NCBI GenBank assembly: GCA_964484515.1
Contig: CAZAGT010000149.1
Span: 1 to 11,804, forward strand
Direction of reading: 5' to 3'
DNA: 11,804 bases
Source of the DNA: CAZAGT01 sp964484515
Lineage (GTDB): Bacteria > Desulfobacterota > DSM-4660 > Desulfatiglandales > HGW-15
Shown here: positions 1 to 6,362 of the stretch, in pieces
How positions within the stretch are numbered: position 1 is the stretch's first letter
Layout: every line of letters starts with the position of its first letter
Position numbers and translations under genes: made by a program
Notes under the pieces: model-generated
What the model was told of the DNA's origin: nothing
Databases searched by the model: none
What the model saw: the letters and a program-made list of their open reading frames with translations, nothing else

Positions 1-8
1 TTACAGGT

Positions 9-24
9 GGGCACACTCATTGCT
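9..24 (+). promoter_or_regulatory. possible sigma-54 (-24/-12) promoter upstream of the HU-family gene
   Basis: The core reads GGGCAC, five bases, TTGCT. The GG at 10-11 and the GC at 22-23 are separated by exactly 10 bases, as in the sigma-54 consensus TGGCAC-N5-TTGCW; only the first T is replaced by G. Transcription would start near base 35, leaving a leader of about 97 nt before the HU-family start at 132. The match lies at the window edge, so no activator sites can be inspected. A one-mismatch hit could occur by chance in a window this size; it gains some weight from the two stronger sigma-54 sites at 2577-2592 and 3090-3105. Confidence 0.4.
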
Positions 25-131
25 CTTTACGAAACGGAGATTCAGGGGTGCGGTGTTTGGATTGTCCCCCAGCAATCTCCGACTTGGATCTCTTAGGTGG
101 TCCTGAATTCCTTTTCACGCGGAGGGGTAAT

Positions 132-410
132 ATGAATAGGGCGGATCTCATCAATGAAATAGCAGACGTTCTCGGCACGAGGGAGGTTGCTGAAAATGCA
201 GTCGATTGTTTTGTCAGCACGATCAAGAAGGCGATGAAAGAAAGACAACCTATCTCGTTGACCGGCTTTGGCACATTCAAGGTAGACGACCGGAAGGCCA
301 GAAAAGGTAGGAATCCAAGGACCGGCGAATCCATTGAGATTGCTGCCAGAGCGGTCCCTAAATTCGTGCCGGCCAAGGCCCTTAAGGATGCTGTGGATAC
401 GGAGATTTGA
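132..410 (+). CDS. HU/IHF-family DNA-binding protein
   Basis: This 92-residue protein has the normal length and order of the bacterial histone-like family: two N-terminal helices that dimerise (residues 1-40), the GFGTF turn at 45-49, the DNA-binding arm with RKGRNPRTGE at 58-67, and the closing PKFVPAKALKDAV helix. Such proteins bend or wrap DNA as dimers and often assist other nucleoprotein complexes, including sigma-54 promoter loops. The start at 132 is chosen because GGAGGGG lies at 121-127 and family homology begins there; the frame is open further upstream (from 48) but that part shows no homology. HU and IHF subunits cannot be separated safely from this sequence, so no symbol is given. 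It is followed by the Cys-rich gene on the same strand. Confidence 0.93.
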   Translation: MNRADLINEIADVLGTREVAENAVDCFVSTIKKAMKERQPISLTGFGTFKVDDRKARKGRNPRTGESIEIAARAVPKFVPAKALKDAVDTEI

Positions 411-470
411 GATCTCCTTTGAGCAGGGCGGAATGCCGGAGGATATTCAGAATGGAGAGGGAGCGAAATC

Positions 471-803
471 ATGAAAGAGGTAGACCTCAATTCCAAGCGT
501 TCGCGACCCAGTGGCTTTAGTCCTGTTATGAGTGCAAGGGACCTGTTACAGGATCCTAAGTTCTTTCACTGCGAAAGGTTTCGTTGTAACATGTTAAGAA
601 CCCGTTGCGTAGACAGGCAGAACATGGAGCATCAGGGTCTTGAGAGGCCGCTGAGAGGGAGGTCGCAGGAGTTTGCCGTTGTTGGGTTCCCCGAGTGCAG
701 GGACTGTGATCAGGGCAAGACCGTATCGTCGGAATTCAATCGCTCACTCGATGAGAGCTCCGAGGAAAGGGCGAGGACTGAGTGCTTTTCGATTCTCTTC
801 TAG
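471..803 (+). CDS. small cysteine-rich putative metal-binding protein
   Basis: This is a 110-residue protein I cannot name. Five cysteines sit in a regular arrangement: C34, C39 and C46, then C76 and C79 as a CRDC pair followed by a QG. This first-cluster/second-cluster layout (C-x4-C-x6-C ... C-x2-C, with Arg after the third Cys region) resembles short Cys-rich proteins common in deltaproteobacteria and suggests zinc or another metal; that is inference. There is no signal peptide and no membrane segment. The ATG at 471 follows a purine-rich GGAGAGGGAGCG. The C-terminal 22 nt overlap the start of mreB in another frame, so translation of the two is probably coupled. The tail after about residue 85 is low in recognisable structure and may exist mainly because of the overlap. 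Confidence 0.6.
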   Translation: MKEVDLNSKRSRPSGFSPVMSARDLLQDPKFFHCERFRCNMLRTRCVDRQNMEHQGLERPLRGRSQEFAVVGFPECRDCDQGKTVSSEFNRSLDESSEERARTECFSILF

Positions 804-1816
804 GCATTTTTTCTCATGACCTGGCCATCGATCTTGGAACGGCCAATACCCTCGTTTATGTAAAAGGCAAAGGGATCGTTCTGGACGAGCCATCTGTGGT
901 CGCCATCAAAGGAAACCAAAGGGGCCCCAGTGATGTCCTGGCGGTTGGGAAAGAGGCCAAGATGATGCTCGGCCGAACTCCGGGAAACATCGTCGCGATT
1001 CGTCCCATGAAAGACGGTGTCATTGCCGATTTCGAGATAACCGAGGCCATGCTTCGTTATTTCATCAGGCGCGTCCACGATCGCAGGACCTTTGTGCGAC
1101 CTCGGATCATTGTCGGTGTACCCAGCGGGATCACCCAGGTCGAAAAGAGGGCTGTTCGAGAATCAGCCCAATCGGCAGGGGCGAGAGAAGTATTCTTCAT
1201 TGAAGAGCCTATGGCGGCTGCAATCGGTGCCGGGCTGCCGATCACGGAACCGACGGCAAACATGGTGGTCGATATAGGAGGCGGGACAACGGAGGTGGCC
1301 GTCATCTCCTTGGCGGGCATCGTCTACACAAAATCGGTCAGAGTCGCCGGCGATGATATGGACGAAGCCATCATGCAGTACATCAAGAGAAAATATAATC
1401 TCTTGATCGGACAGAGCACCGCGGAGATCATCAAAATAGGCATTGGGAATGCCTTTCCGAGCGAAGAGATCGATACCCTCGAGGTGAAAGGAAGAGACTT
1501 GGTGACTGGGATCCCGAAGATCCTGACCATCGATTCGAACGAGATCAGAAATGCCATCTCTGAACAGGTGAATGTCATTGTCGGCACCGTCCGCACCGCC
1601 CTTGAGCAGATGCCCCCGGAACTTTCCGCCGATCTAGTTGATAAAGGGATTGTATTGACGGGTGGAGGTTCATTACTCAAGAACCTCGACCTCTTGCTGA
1701 GAGAAGAGACAAAACTCCCCGTTGTGGTTGCTGAAGACCCCCTCACCGCAGTGGCCGTAGGCGCCGGAAAGGCCCTTGGCAGTGTCTCGATCCTCAGAGA
1801 AGTGGCAACGGCGTGA
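782..1816 (+). CDS. mreB: rod shape-determining protein MreB
   Basis: MreB is the bacterial actin that forms membrane-associated filaments and guides the elongation-phase cell-wall machinery. The 344-residue product has normal length and begins MLFDSLLGIFSHDLAIDLGTAN-like, with the amphipathic N-terminal segment, phosphate-1 motif DLGTANT (17-23), the phosphate-2 motif VVDIGGGTTEV (162-172) and the adenosine motif LTGGGSLLKNL (292-302). The start is a GTG at 782, supported by the family N-terminus and by the purine-rich GAGGAAAGGGCGAG just upstream. It starts inside the end of the Cys-rich gene. The usual partners mreC, mreD and mrdA do not follow; instead a convergent pair of minus-strand genes ends 69 nt downstream. 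This suggests a solitary mreB or a second copy, which the window cannot decide. Confidence 0.97.
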   Translation: MLFDSLLGIFSHDLAIDLGTANTLVYVKGKGIVLDEPSVVAIKGNQRGPSDVLAVGKEAKMMLGRTPGNIVAIRPMKDGVIADFEITEAMLRYFIRRVHDRRTFVRPRIIVGVPSGITQVEKRAVRESAQSAGAREVFFIEEPMAAAIGAGLPITEPTANMVVDIGGGTTEVAVISLAGIVYTKSVRVAGDDMDEAIMQYIKRKYNLLIGQSTAEIIKIGIGNAFPSEEIDTLEVKGRDLVTGIPKILTIDSNEIRNAISEQVNVIVGTVRTALEQMPPELSADLVDKGIVLTGGGSLLKNLDLLLREETKLPVVVAEDPLTAVAVGAGKALGSVSILREVATA

Positions 1817-1884
1817 GATAGAACGCCGAGAGTTCACCTCTCATCAGAAGGGGCTCCACGGGCGGATAAAGCACACGTCATGAC

Positions 1885-2208
1885 TCAAATGGGCGTCTGC
1901 CCCTGCTCGTTTCCAGAGTCTACCCAATCGTCAACGTACCAAAAACGGTCATCAAAGTAGTCGGTATTCTCGCTGATGACCTCATAGCTCGACACCGCGA
2001 TCGATTTCGTACCGTCCATTTCCACTTCGACAACGCCCGTCACCTCTACCTCGCAATCCAGAAGGTCATAGAGCTCCTCGCCCATCTCATCCCCGACGAC
2101 ATCGTACTCGTCATTTTCCGTCTCTATCTTGACAGCCGTGACGTCGTCATCCGGACCCCAATCGGCGGCCGTGACATGACCTGTCATGGTGACCTCGCCT
2201 TTTCCCAT
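1885..2208 (-). CDS. small acidic protein of unknown function, paralogue of the gene at 2251-2523
   Basis: This 107-residue protein is not one I recognise. It is very rich in Asp and Glu and has no cysteine cluster, signal peptide or membrane segment, so it is presumably a soluble cytoplasmic protein. Its predicted alternation of beta strands (GHVTAADW, VTAVKIET, EVEVTGVVEV, SIAVSSYEVI) suggests a small barrel such as an OB-fold; this is inference only. It aligns with the product of the upstream gene over DEY/DEF, GxEL, and the shared EVEVTGV block. The ATG at 2208 is preceded on the minus strand by GGGAGATG. It lies 42 nt downstream of the paralogue and is probably cotranscribed with it from the sigma-54 site at 2577-2592. 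The C-terminal 25 residues (FDDRFWYVDDWVDS region) have no counterpart in the paralogue. Confidence 0.75.
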   Translation of the reverse strand: MGKGEVTMTGHVTAADWGPDDDVTAVKIETENDEYDVVGDEMGEELYDLLDCEVEVTGVVEVEMDGTKSIAVSSYEVISENTDYFDDRFWYVDDWVDSGNEQGQTPI

Positions 2209-2250
2209 GTCGCATCTCCCTATTATTCGTGTCTTGGCCTAATCAAGATA

Positions 2251-2523
2251 CTACCTTGCCCGCTGATCAAATCTCTTGAGCAACGTGTATTCTTCCACTC
2301 TGATAATCCTTCCACCTTCGCTTTTTCTCAACACTCCGGTGACCTCGACTTCCGCTCTCAGATGAAGACACAGTTCTTTTCCCTTGTTGTTGTCGTCGAT
2401 CATGAATTCATCCTCTTGGTCGGTGGAAACGGCCATGGTCAGCACGCCGCCACTCTCATCCCATTCAACCGGAACAAGAATACCTCGAACGGTAACCAGA
2501 TCTTCGCGTCGATTGTATCGCAT
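2251..2523 (-). CDS. small protein of unknown function, paralogue of the gene at 1885-2208
   Basis: This is a 90-residue soluble protein without a recognised family. The strand-rich body contains VTVRGILVPVEW, VLTMAVST, a DEF, GKEL, the block EVEVTGV and a closing IIRVEEYTLL, in the same order as in its neighbour at 1885-2208; the two are clear, diverged paralogues. The ATG at 2523 is chosen because GGGGGGAG lies a few bases upstream and the shared homology starts soon after; the reading frame is open further upstream to 2751, but that part is unlike coding sequence and runs across the promoter. A strong sigma-54 promoter lies about 50-70 nt upstream, with transcription expected to start near 2566. 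The gene is divergent from groES, with which it shares a roughly 630-bp control region. Confidence 0.75.
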   Translation of the reverse strand: MRYNRREDLVTVRGILVPVEWDESGGVLTMAVSTDQEDEFMIDDNNKGKELCLHLRAEVEVTGVLRKSEGGRIIRVEEYTLLKRFDQRAR

Positions 2524-2576
2524 TACTCCCCCCAGGTTGGGAGCCTCATTTCTTTTCCGCCTTAAAAAGTACCTAC

Positions 2577-2592
2577 CGCAACAGCCGTGCCA
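2577..2592 (-). promoter_or_regulatory. sigma-54 (-24/-12) promoter for the two small paralogous genes
   Basis: Read on the minus strand the site is TGGCAC, GGCTG, TTGCG, with GG and GC separated by exactly 10 bases. It matches the consensus TGGCACG-N4-TTGCW at every position except the last W. Expected start of transcription is near 2566, giving a leader of about 43 nt before the ATG at 2523. GAAC/GTTC dyads lie about 70-95 bp upstream of that start (2634-2660) and further away (2780-2796), in the range where enhancer-binding activators commonly sit. Confidence 0.75.
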
Positions 2593-2647
2593 AAGCAGGG
2601 ATGCAAGGGGATTAAAGGGTTTTTTCGGCATAAGAACGGTTCCTGGT

Positions 2648-2660
2648 GAACTCGGAGTTC
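2648..2660. repeat. perfect dyad GAACTC-G-GAGTTC
   Basis: This is a perfect 6-bp inverted repeat with a one-base centre, immediately preceded by a second, shorter dyad GAAC-G-GTTC at 2634-2642. The pair lies about 70-95 bp upstream of the expected start of the minus-strand sigma-54 promoter. It is a candidate activator site or a member of a dispersed hairpin-repeat family. Confidence 0.5.
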
Positions 2661-2779
2661 CGATCAAAGTCGGGTAGCCTTGTGCCAAAAGCCTGGCAAT
2701 GCCGACATGGGAAAGCCAACACATCCAAATGACGCACAAAATCGAAAACAAGAAATCCTAGTTCCTAGACCAATGGTAT

Positions 2780-2796
2780 CGGAACCTCGGGTTCCG
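2780..2796. repeat. perfect dyad CGGAACC-TCG-GGTTCCG
   Basis: This is the longest of the dyads: 7-bp perfect arms around a 3-base centre. It is followed by GTCCCCGAGG, so CCTCGG/CCGAGG pairing is also possible as an alternative fold. It stands about 215 bp from the minus-strand promoter start and about 320 bp from the groES start. Confidence 0.5.
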
Positions 2797-2889
2797 TCCC
2801 CGAGGTCTCATCTTTTGCGTTTTTTGGGGATGTGTCTCCAGGAAGCGCTTGTTCGAGAGCAAAGCGACAGGGCCATAAAGACGCGATCA

Positions 2890-2902
2890 GAACTCCCAGT
2901 TC
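2890..2902. repeat. perfect dyad GAACT-CCC-AGTTC
   Basis: Perfect 5-bp arms surround a 3-base centre, and the right arm continues as GTTCCGG. A half-site-like TCGGAACCGG follows at 2918-2927. It lies about 215 bp upstream of the expected groES transcription start. Confidence 0.45.
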
Positions 2903-3021
2903 CGGCATAGGCAATATCGGAACCGGCAATTCTCCTTTGAAAATTCCACCCGAATTCAACGTCTTAATAAGCAACAACGACTCTCGGGGAAAGAATGGTG
3001 TTCTCCTGCTGGCATCGACGA

Positions 3022-3034
3022 GAACTACCGGTTC
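3022..3034. repeat. imperfect dyad GAAC-TACCG-GTTC
   Basis: Four-base arms surround a five-base centre, and the right side extends as GTTCCG like the other members. Its position, about 80-95 bp upstream of the expected groES start, mirrors that of the 2634-2660 pair relative to the opposite promoter. Confidence 0.4.
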
Positions 3035-3089
3035 CGAAGGTTTTCTGGGGATTGAAAATAAATATTCGAAAATCAAGGGCTTACTATGT

Positions 3090-3105
3090 TGGCACAGCCG
3101 TTGCC
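3090..3105 (+). promoter_or_regulatory. sigma-54 (-24/-12) promoter for groESL
   Basis: The site reads TGGCAC, AGCCG, TTGCC with GG at 3091-3092 and GC at 3103-3104, exactly 10 bases apart. All core positions of the sigma-54 consensus match except the last W. Transcription would start near 3116, giving a leader of about 42 nt before the groES ATG. The spacing to the gene and the leader length are nearly the same as for the divergent promoter at 2577-2592. Sigma-54 control of a groESL operon has precedent (NifA-controlled groESL3 of Bradyrhizobium japonicum) but is unusual. Confidence 0.75.
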
Positions 3106-3157
3106 TTCTCCAATTGTCAACTCGCAGCATCGAAATACAAGTAAGGGAGGCAGAGCT

Positions 3158-3448
3158 ATGAAGGTAAGACCATTAGCGGACCGTGTCCTCGTTTTGAGAG
3201 TAGAGGAGGAACAGAAGACAAAGGGCGGTATTCTCATACCGGACACCGCGAAAGAGAAACCCCAGGAAGGGAGAGTGATTGCGACCGGACCCGGACGACT
3301 GACGGATGAGGGCAAAAAGATCCCCCTCACGGTGAAGAAAGACGATCGGATCCTTTTTGGCAAGTATGCCGGTAATGAGATCAAGATCGACGGTGTGGAA
3401 CACGTCATCATGCGCGAGGATGATATCCTCGGCATCATGGAATCATAG
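3158..3448 (+). CDS. groES: co-chaperonin GroES (Cpn10)
   Basis: GroES is the heptameric lid of the GroEL folding chamber. The 96-residue product is full length, with the N-terminal strand KVRPLADRVLV, the mobile loop around KTKGGILIPDTAKEKP (about residues 21-36) that docks on GroEL, and the closing strand EDDILGIME. The ATG at 3158 follows AAGGGAGG at 3143-3150. It is the first gene of the unit groES-groEL-GH130 and lies 21 nt before groEL. The upstream region carries a sigma-54 promoter in place of the expected heat-shock signals. Confidence 0.97.
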   Translation: MKVRPLADRVLVLRVEEEQKTKGGILIPDTAKEKPQEGRVIATGPGRLTDEGKKIPLTVKKDDRILFGKYAGNEIKIDGVEHVIMREDDILGIMES

Positions 3449-3469
3449 GCGGAAAGGAGGCATTTAACG

Positions 3470-5092
3470 ATGTCGGCAAAAGAGATTAGGTACAGCGCGA
3501 AGGCGAGGGAGCAGATGCTGAGAGGTGTCGATACCCTGGCCAACGCCGTAAAGGTGACCCTGGGACCGAGGGGCCGCAACGTGCTCCTGGAGAAGTCTTG
3601 GGGTTCGCCCAAGATCAGTAAGGACGGCGTCACTGTCGCAAAAGAGATCGAGCTGGACAACAAGTTCGAGAATATGGGTGCCCAGATGGTCAAAGAGGTC
3701 GCCTCCAAGACATCAGACGCGGCCGGCGACGGCACCACGACCGCAACGATTCTGGCCCAGGCCGTCTTTCGGGAAGGGTCCAAATTGGTGGCTGCGGGCG
3801 CAAATGCCATGGCCTTGAAGCGTGGGGTTGATAAGGCCGTGGATGCGGTTGTAGTCGAACTGAAGAATATGTCACGACCGACCAAGGAAAAGAAGGAAAT
3901 CGCCCAGGTCGGGACCGTCTCCGCCAACAACGACAGCACCATCGGCGACATCATTGCCGAGGCCATGGAAAAGGTCGGCAAAGAGGGTGTCATTACCGTG
4001 GAGGAGGCCAAGGGGATCGAGACGACCCTGGAGATTGTAGAAGGCATGCAATTTGACCGCGGATATCTCAGCCCGTATTTTGTCACGAATCCCGAGAAGA
4101 TGGAGGTCGAACTGGAAGAACCCTATGTCCTGCTGCACGAGAAAAAGATCAGCAACATGAAGGACCTCCTTCCGATCCTGGAGCAGATTGCCAAGATGGG
4201 CAAACCGTTATTGATCGTCGCCGAGGACGTGGAGGGTGAGGCCTTGGCCACGTTGGTGGTAAACAAGCTTCGTGGAACGCTCAAGTGTGCCGCCGTCAAG
4301 GCGCCCGGCTTCGGCGACAGGCGCAAGGCCATGCTCGAGGATATCGCGGTCTTGAGCGGAGGAAGGGCGGTCAGTGAAGACCTCGGAGTGAAGCTCGAAA
4401 ACCTGACCCTGAATGACCTTGGGACAGCCAAACGGGTCATTATCGACAAGGACAACACAACCATCGTCGACGGCGGCGGAAGCAAGGCGGCCTTGGAGGG
4501 ACGCGTCAAACAGATCAGGGTCCAAATAGAAGAAACGACCAGTGATTACGATCGCGAAAAACTCCAGGAGCGGCTGGCAAAACTGATCGGCGGTGTTGCC
4601 GTGATCAATGTGGGCGCCGCCACCGAGACGGAGATGAAGGAGAAGAAAGACCGGGTTGAAGACGCCCTCAATGCCACCCGGGCGGCGGTGGAGGAAGGGA
4701 TCGTTCCGGGCGGGGGCGTCGCCTTTATTCGGGCCATGAAGGCCGTTGACACGCTGCAGCTGCCGGGCGACCAGCAATTGGGAGTCAAGCTGATAAGGCG
4801 CGCTCTTGAAGAACCGGTGCGACAAATCGCCAACAACGCAGGTTTTGAGGGCTCCATCGTGGTTCAACGTGTCATCGAAGGCAGACAGAACTATGGTTTC
4901 AACGCCGAAACGGGCCAATACGAGGATCTGGTCGCGGCGGGGATCATTGATCCCACCAAGGTGGCGCGGTTTGCACTCCAAAATGCGGCATCGGTAGCAG
5001 GACTGCTGATGACGACGGAAGCCGCGATTGCTGAAAAGCCAAAGAAGAAAAAGGCGGAGGCGCCCCCTATGCCCGCGGAAGACATGTACTAG
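3470..5092 (+). CDS. groEL: chaperonin GroEL (Hsp60)
   Basis: GroEL is the double-ring ATPase that folds proteins together with GroES. The 540-residue product is full length. The nucleotide-binding signature GDGTTTAT is at about 86-93 with the expected Asp87, and the catalytic Asp of RVEDAL (Asp398 in E. coli numbering) and the GGG(V/A)A motif are present. The C-terminus ends in a Lys-rich stretch and PPMPAEDMY, without the GGM repeats found in housekeeping GroELs of many proteobacteria; those flexible tails line the cavity. Start: ATG at 3470 after GGAAAGGAGG. Together with the sigma-54 promoter, the missing GGM tail is compatible with a specialised chaperonin copy, but some lineages have such a tail on their only GroEL. 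Confidence 0.98.
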   Translation: MSAKEIRYSAKAREQMLRGVDTLANAVKVTLGPRGRNVLLEKSWGSPKISKDGVTVAKEIELDNKFENMGAQMVKEVASKTSDAAGDGTTTATILAQAVFREGSKLVAAGANAMALKRGVDKAVDAVVVELKNMSRPTKEKKEIAQVGTVSANNDSTIGDIIAEAMEKVGKEGVITVEEAKGIETTLEIVEGMQFDRGYLSPYFVTNPEKMEVELEEPYVLLHEKKISNMKDLLPILEQIAKMGKPLLIVAEDVEGEALATLVVNKLRGTLKCAAVKAPGFGDRRKAMLEDIAVLSGGRAVSEDLGVKLENLTLNDLGTAKRVIIDKDNTTIVDGGGSKAALEGRVKQIRVQIEETTSDYDREKLQERLAKLIGGVAVINVGAATETEMKEKKDRVEDALNATRAAVEEGIVPGGGVAFIRAMKAVDTLQLPGDQQLGVKLIRRALEEPVRQIANNAGFEGSIVVQRVIEGRQNYGFNAETGQYEDLVAAGIIDPTKVARFALQNAASVAGLLMTTEAAIAEKPKKKKAEAPPMPAEDMY

Positions 5093-5124
5093 GGATCCTG
5101 ATTGATTCAAGGAGCGTTAAGAAG

Positions 5125-6072
5125 ATGATGTCTCCCCATGCTGTGGAGCTCTTTCAAAGGCACGCACAGAATCCGATCATTACTGTTCGGGATGTGCCCT
5201 ATCTGGCGAATACGGTATTCAACGCCGGAGTAACGACGGTGGGAGAGAAGACACTGCTTCTGATGCGGGTCGAAGACCGACGCGGTATCTCCCACCTTAC
5301 GGTTGCCCGCAGCCGCGACGGGTTTACGGACTGGCGGATCGACTCCCAACCTTCCCTGCGGCCTGATCCGGAGGGGTACCCGGAGGAGATATGGGGAATC
5401 GAGGATCCGAGGATCGTCTGGCTGGAGGATCGGGGAGAGTGGATCATCACCTATACGGCCTACTCCCAAGGGGGGCCTCTGGTCTCGCTGGCCTGTACGA
5501 CGGACTTCAGAGAGTTCCGTCGTATGGGTCCGGTCATGCCGCCCGAGGATAAGGATGCCGCCCTTTTTCCGGTGCAATTTGGCGGCCGCTGGGCCATGAT
5601 CCACAGGCCGGTGGCCACGTTTCCATCTACAGGCGCTCACATGTGGATCTCCTTTTCCCCAGACCTCAAGCACTGGGGCGACCATCGAATCCTGATCCCT
5701 GCCCGCAGAGGAGGCTGGTGGGATGCGAATAAGATCGGCCTCTCACCACCGCCTCTTCAAACGGATGAGGGCTGGTTGATCCTCTATCATGGGGTCAGGA
5801 GCACGGCCGGCGGTGCCATATACCGCCTCGGTCTGGCTCTGTTGGACTTGGAGGATCCTACCCGGGTGATCGCCAGGTCAGACCAGTGGGTCTTTAGCCC
5901 GATGGAGAGCTATGAAGTCTTCGGAGATGTGAACAAGGTTGTCTTCCCTTGCGGCTGGCTGGTCCATGGGGACACCGTGCGTCTGTACTACGGGGGCGCG
6001 GACACGTGCATAGCCCTTGCCACGGCCAGCCTATCCGGTTTAGTCACCTGGCTTCGAGAGCACAACGGCTGA
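5125..6072 (+). CDS. GH130-family glycoside phosphorylase/hydrolase
   Basis: The protein (315 residues, about the family length) is a five-bladed beta-propeller enzyme of glycoside hydrolase family 130; characterised members phosphorolyse or hydrolyse beta-mannosides. Visible family marks are NAG (33-35), GIEDPR with the catalytic Asp94 (91-96), DKDAALFP (142-149), HRP (160-162), NKIG (202-205), YHGV (221-224) and YYGGADT (288-294). There is no signal peptide, so it should act in the cytoplasm. Phosphorylase versus hydrolase cannot be settled here, although conserved basic and His residues are consistent with phosphate binding. ATG codons at 5125 and 5128 both follow AAGGAG at 5109-5114. Only 32 nt separate it from groEL, so it is probably cotranscribed with the chaperonin. 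The glycosyltransferase at 8468-9724 is a likely functional partner. Confidence 0.9.
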   Translation: MMSPHAVELFQRHAQNPIITVRDVPYLANTVFNAGVTTVGEKTLLLMRVEDRRGISHLTVARSRDGFTDWRIDSQPSLRPDPEGYPEEIWGIEDPRIVWLEDRGEWIITYTAYSQGGPLVSLACTTDFREFRRMGPVMPPEDKDAALFPVQFGGRWAMIHRPVATFPSTGAHMWISFSPDLKHWGDHRILIPARRGGWWDANKIGLSPPPLQTDEGWLILYHGVRSTAGGAIYRLGLALLDLEDPTRVIARSDQWVFSPMESYEVFGDVNKVVFPCGWLVHGDTVRLYYGGADTCIALATASLSGLVTWLREHNG

Positions 6073-6197
6073 TCCTTGCGACAGAGAACGTTCAATCACT
6101 GGAAGGTAGAAACCGGAGGGCGCCACAACAGGATCCTATCTTCGGATACTCTTGATCGTGCAGGTACTCATCCTTCACAACTGGTAGGAGGTTTGCG

Positions 6198-6362
6198 ATG
6201 CCGACCTATGAATTTCAGTGCAACAAGTGCAAAAAGGCGTTTAACATGACCATCTCCATCACCGAATATGAGAAGAAGGGGTTTCGTTGTCCGAAATGCA
6301 AAAGCACCAGTGTTAGACAACTGATCACCAGTTTTCAGACAAAGACTTCCAGAAAGAGTTAG
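6198..6362 (+). CDS. FmdB-type zinc-ribbon protein
   Basis: This 54-residue protein starts MPTYEFQCNKCKKAF and has a second knuckle CPKC at about 31-34, giving the C-x2-C ... C-x2-C zinc ribbon of the FmdB/regulatory-zinc-ribbon family. Members are short, often Ser/Lys-rich at the end as here, and of unclear role; they have been proposed to be regulatory. The ATG at 6198 is preceded by TAGGAGG (6185-6191). The gene lies 125 nt after GH130 on the same strand and may be the last gene of that unit or have its own promoter. Confidence 0.88.
   Translation: MPTYEFQCNKCKKAFNMTISITEYEKKGFRCPKCKSTSVRQLITSFQTKTSRKS

Larger units (their letters stand above)
2524..3157. promoter_or_regulatory. divergent control region between the small paralogues and groES
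   Basis: No convincing gene is present here. The frames that stay open lack ribosome binding sites and protein-like composition. The region holds two outward-facing sigma-54 promoters (2577-2592 minus, 3090-3105 plus) and, between them, several short dyads built on GGAAC/GTTCC: GAACGGTTC at 2634-2642, 2648-2660, 2780-2796, 2890-2902 and an imperfect one at 3022-3034. An AT-rich stretch lies at 3050-3075. I see no CIRCE element (TTAGCACTC-N9-GAGTGCTAA) and no clear sigma-32 promoter, the usual controls of groESL. Confidence 0.65.

Noticed and set aside
1828..1842. GAGAG-TTCAC-CTCTC inverted repeat between mreB and the convergent gene as a terminator
   Set aside because: The stem is only 5 bp and there is no T-run on either strand.
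2765..3130. Open frames of about 110-120 codons on both strands in the groES upstream region
   Set aside because: They have no ribosome binding site, no recognisable fold or family, and they run across the dyads and toward the sigma-54 promoter; both strands are open at once, which suggests base composition rather than coding.
2680..3157. Search for a CIRCE element or sigma-32 promoter before groES
   Set aside because: No TTAGCACTC/GAGTGCTAA pair and no CTTGAAA with a properly spaced CCCCAT-like -10 were found; TTGAAA at about 3052 has no partner at a suitable distance.
3073..4086. Long minus-strand frame opposite groES/groEL, and a similar one at 4208-5110
   Set aside because: They are antisense shadows of the strongly conserved chaperonin genes, with low-complexity Ser-rich translation and no start signals.
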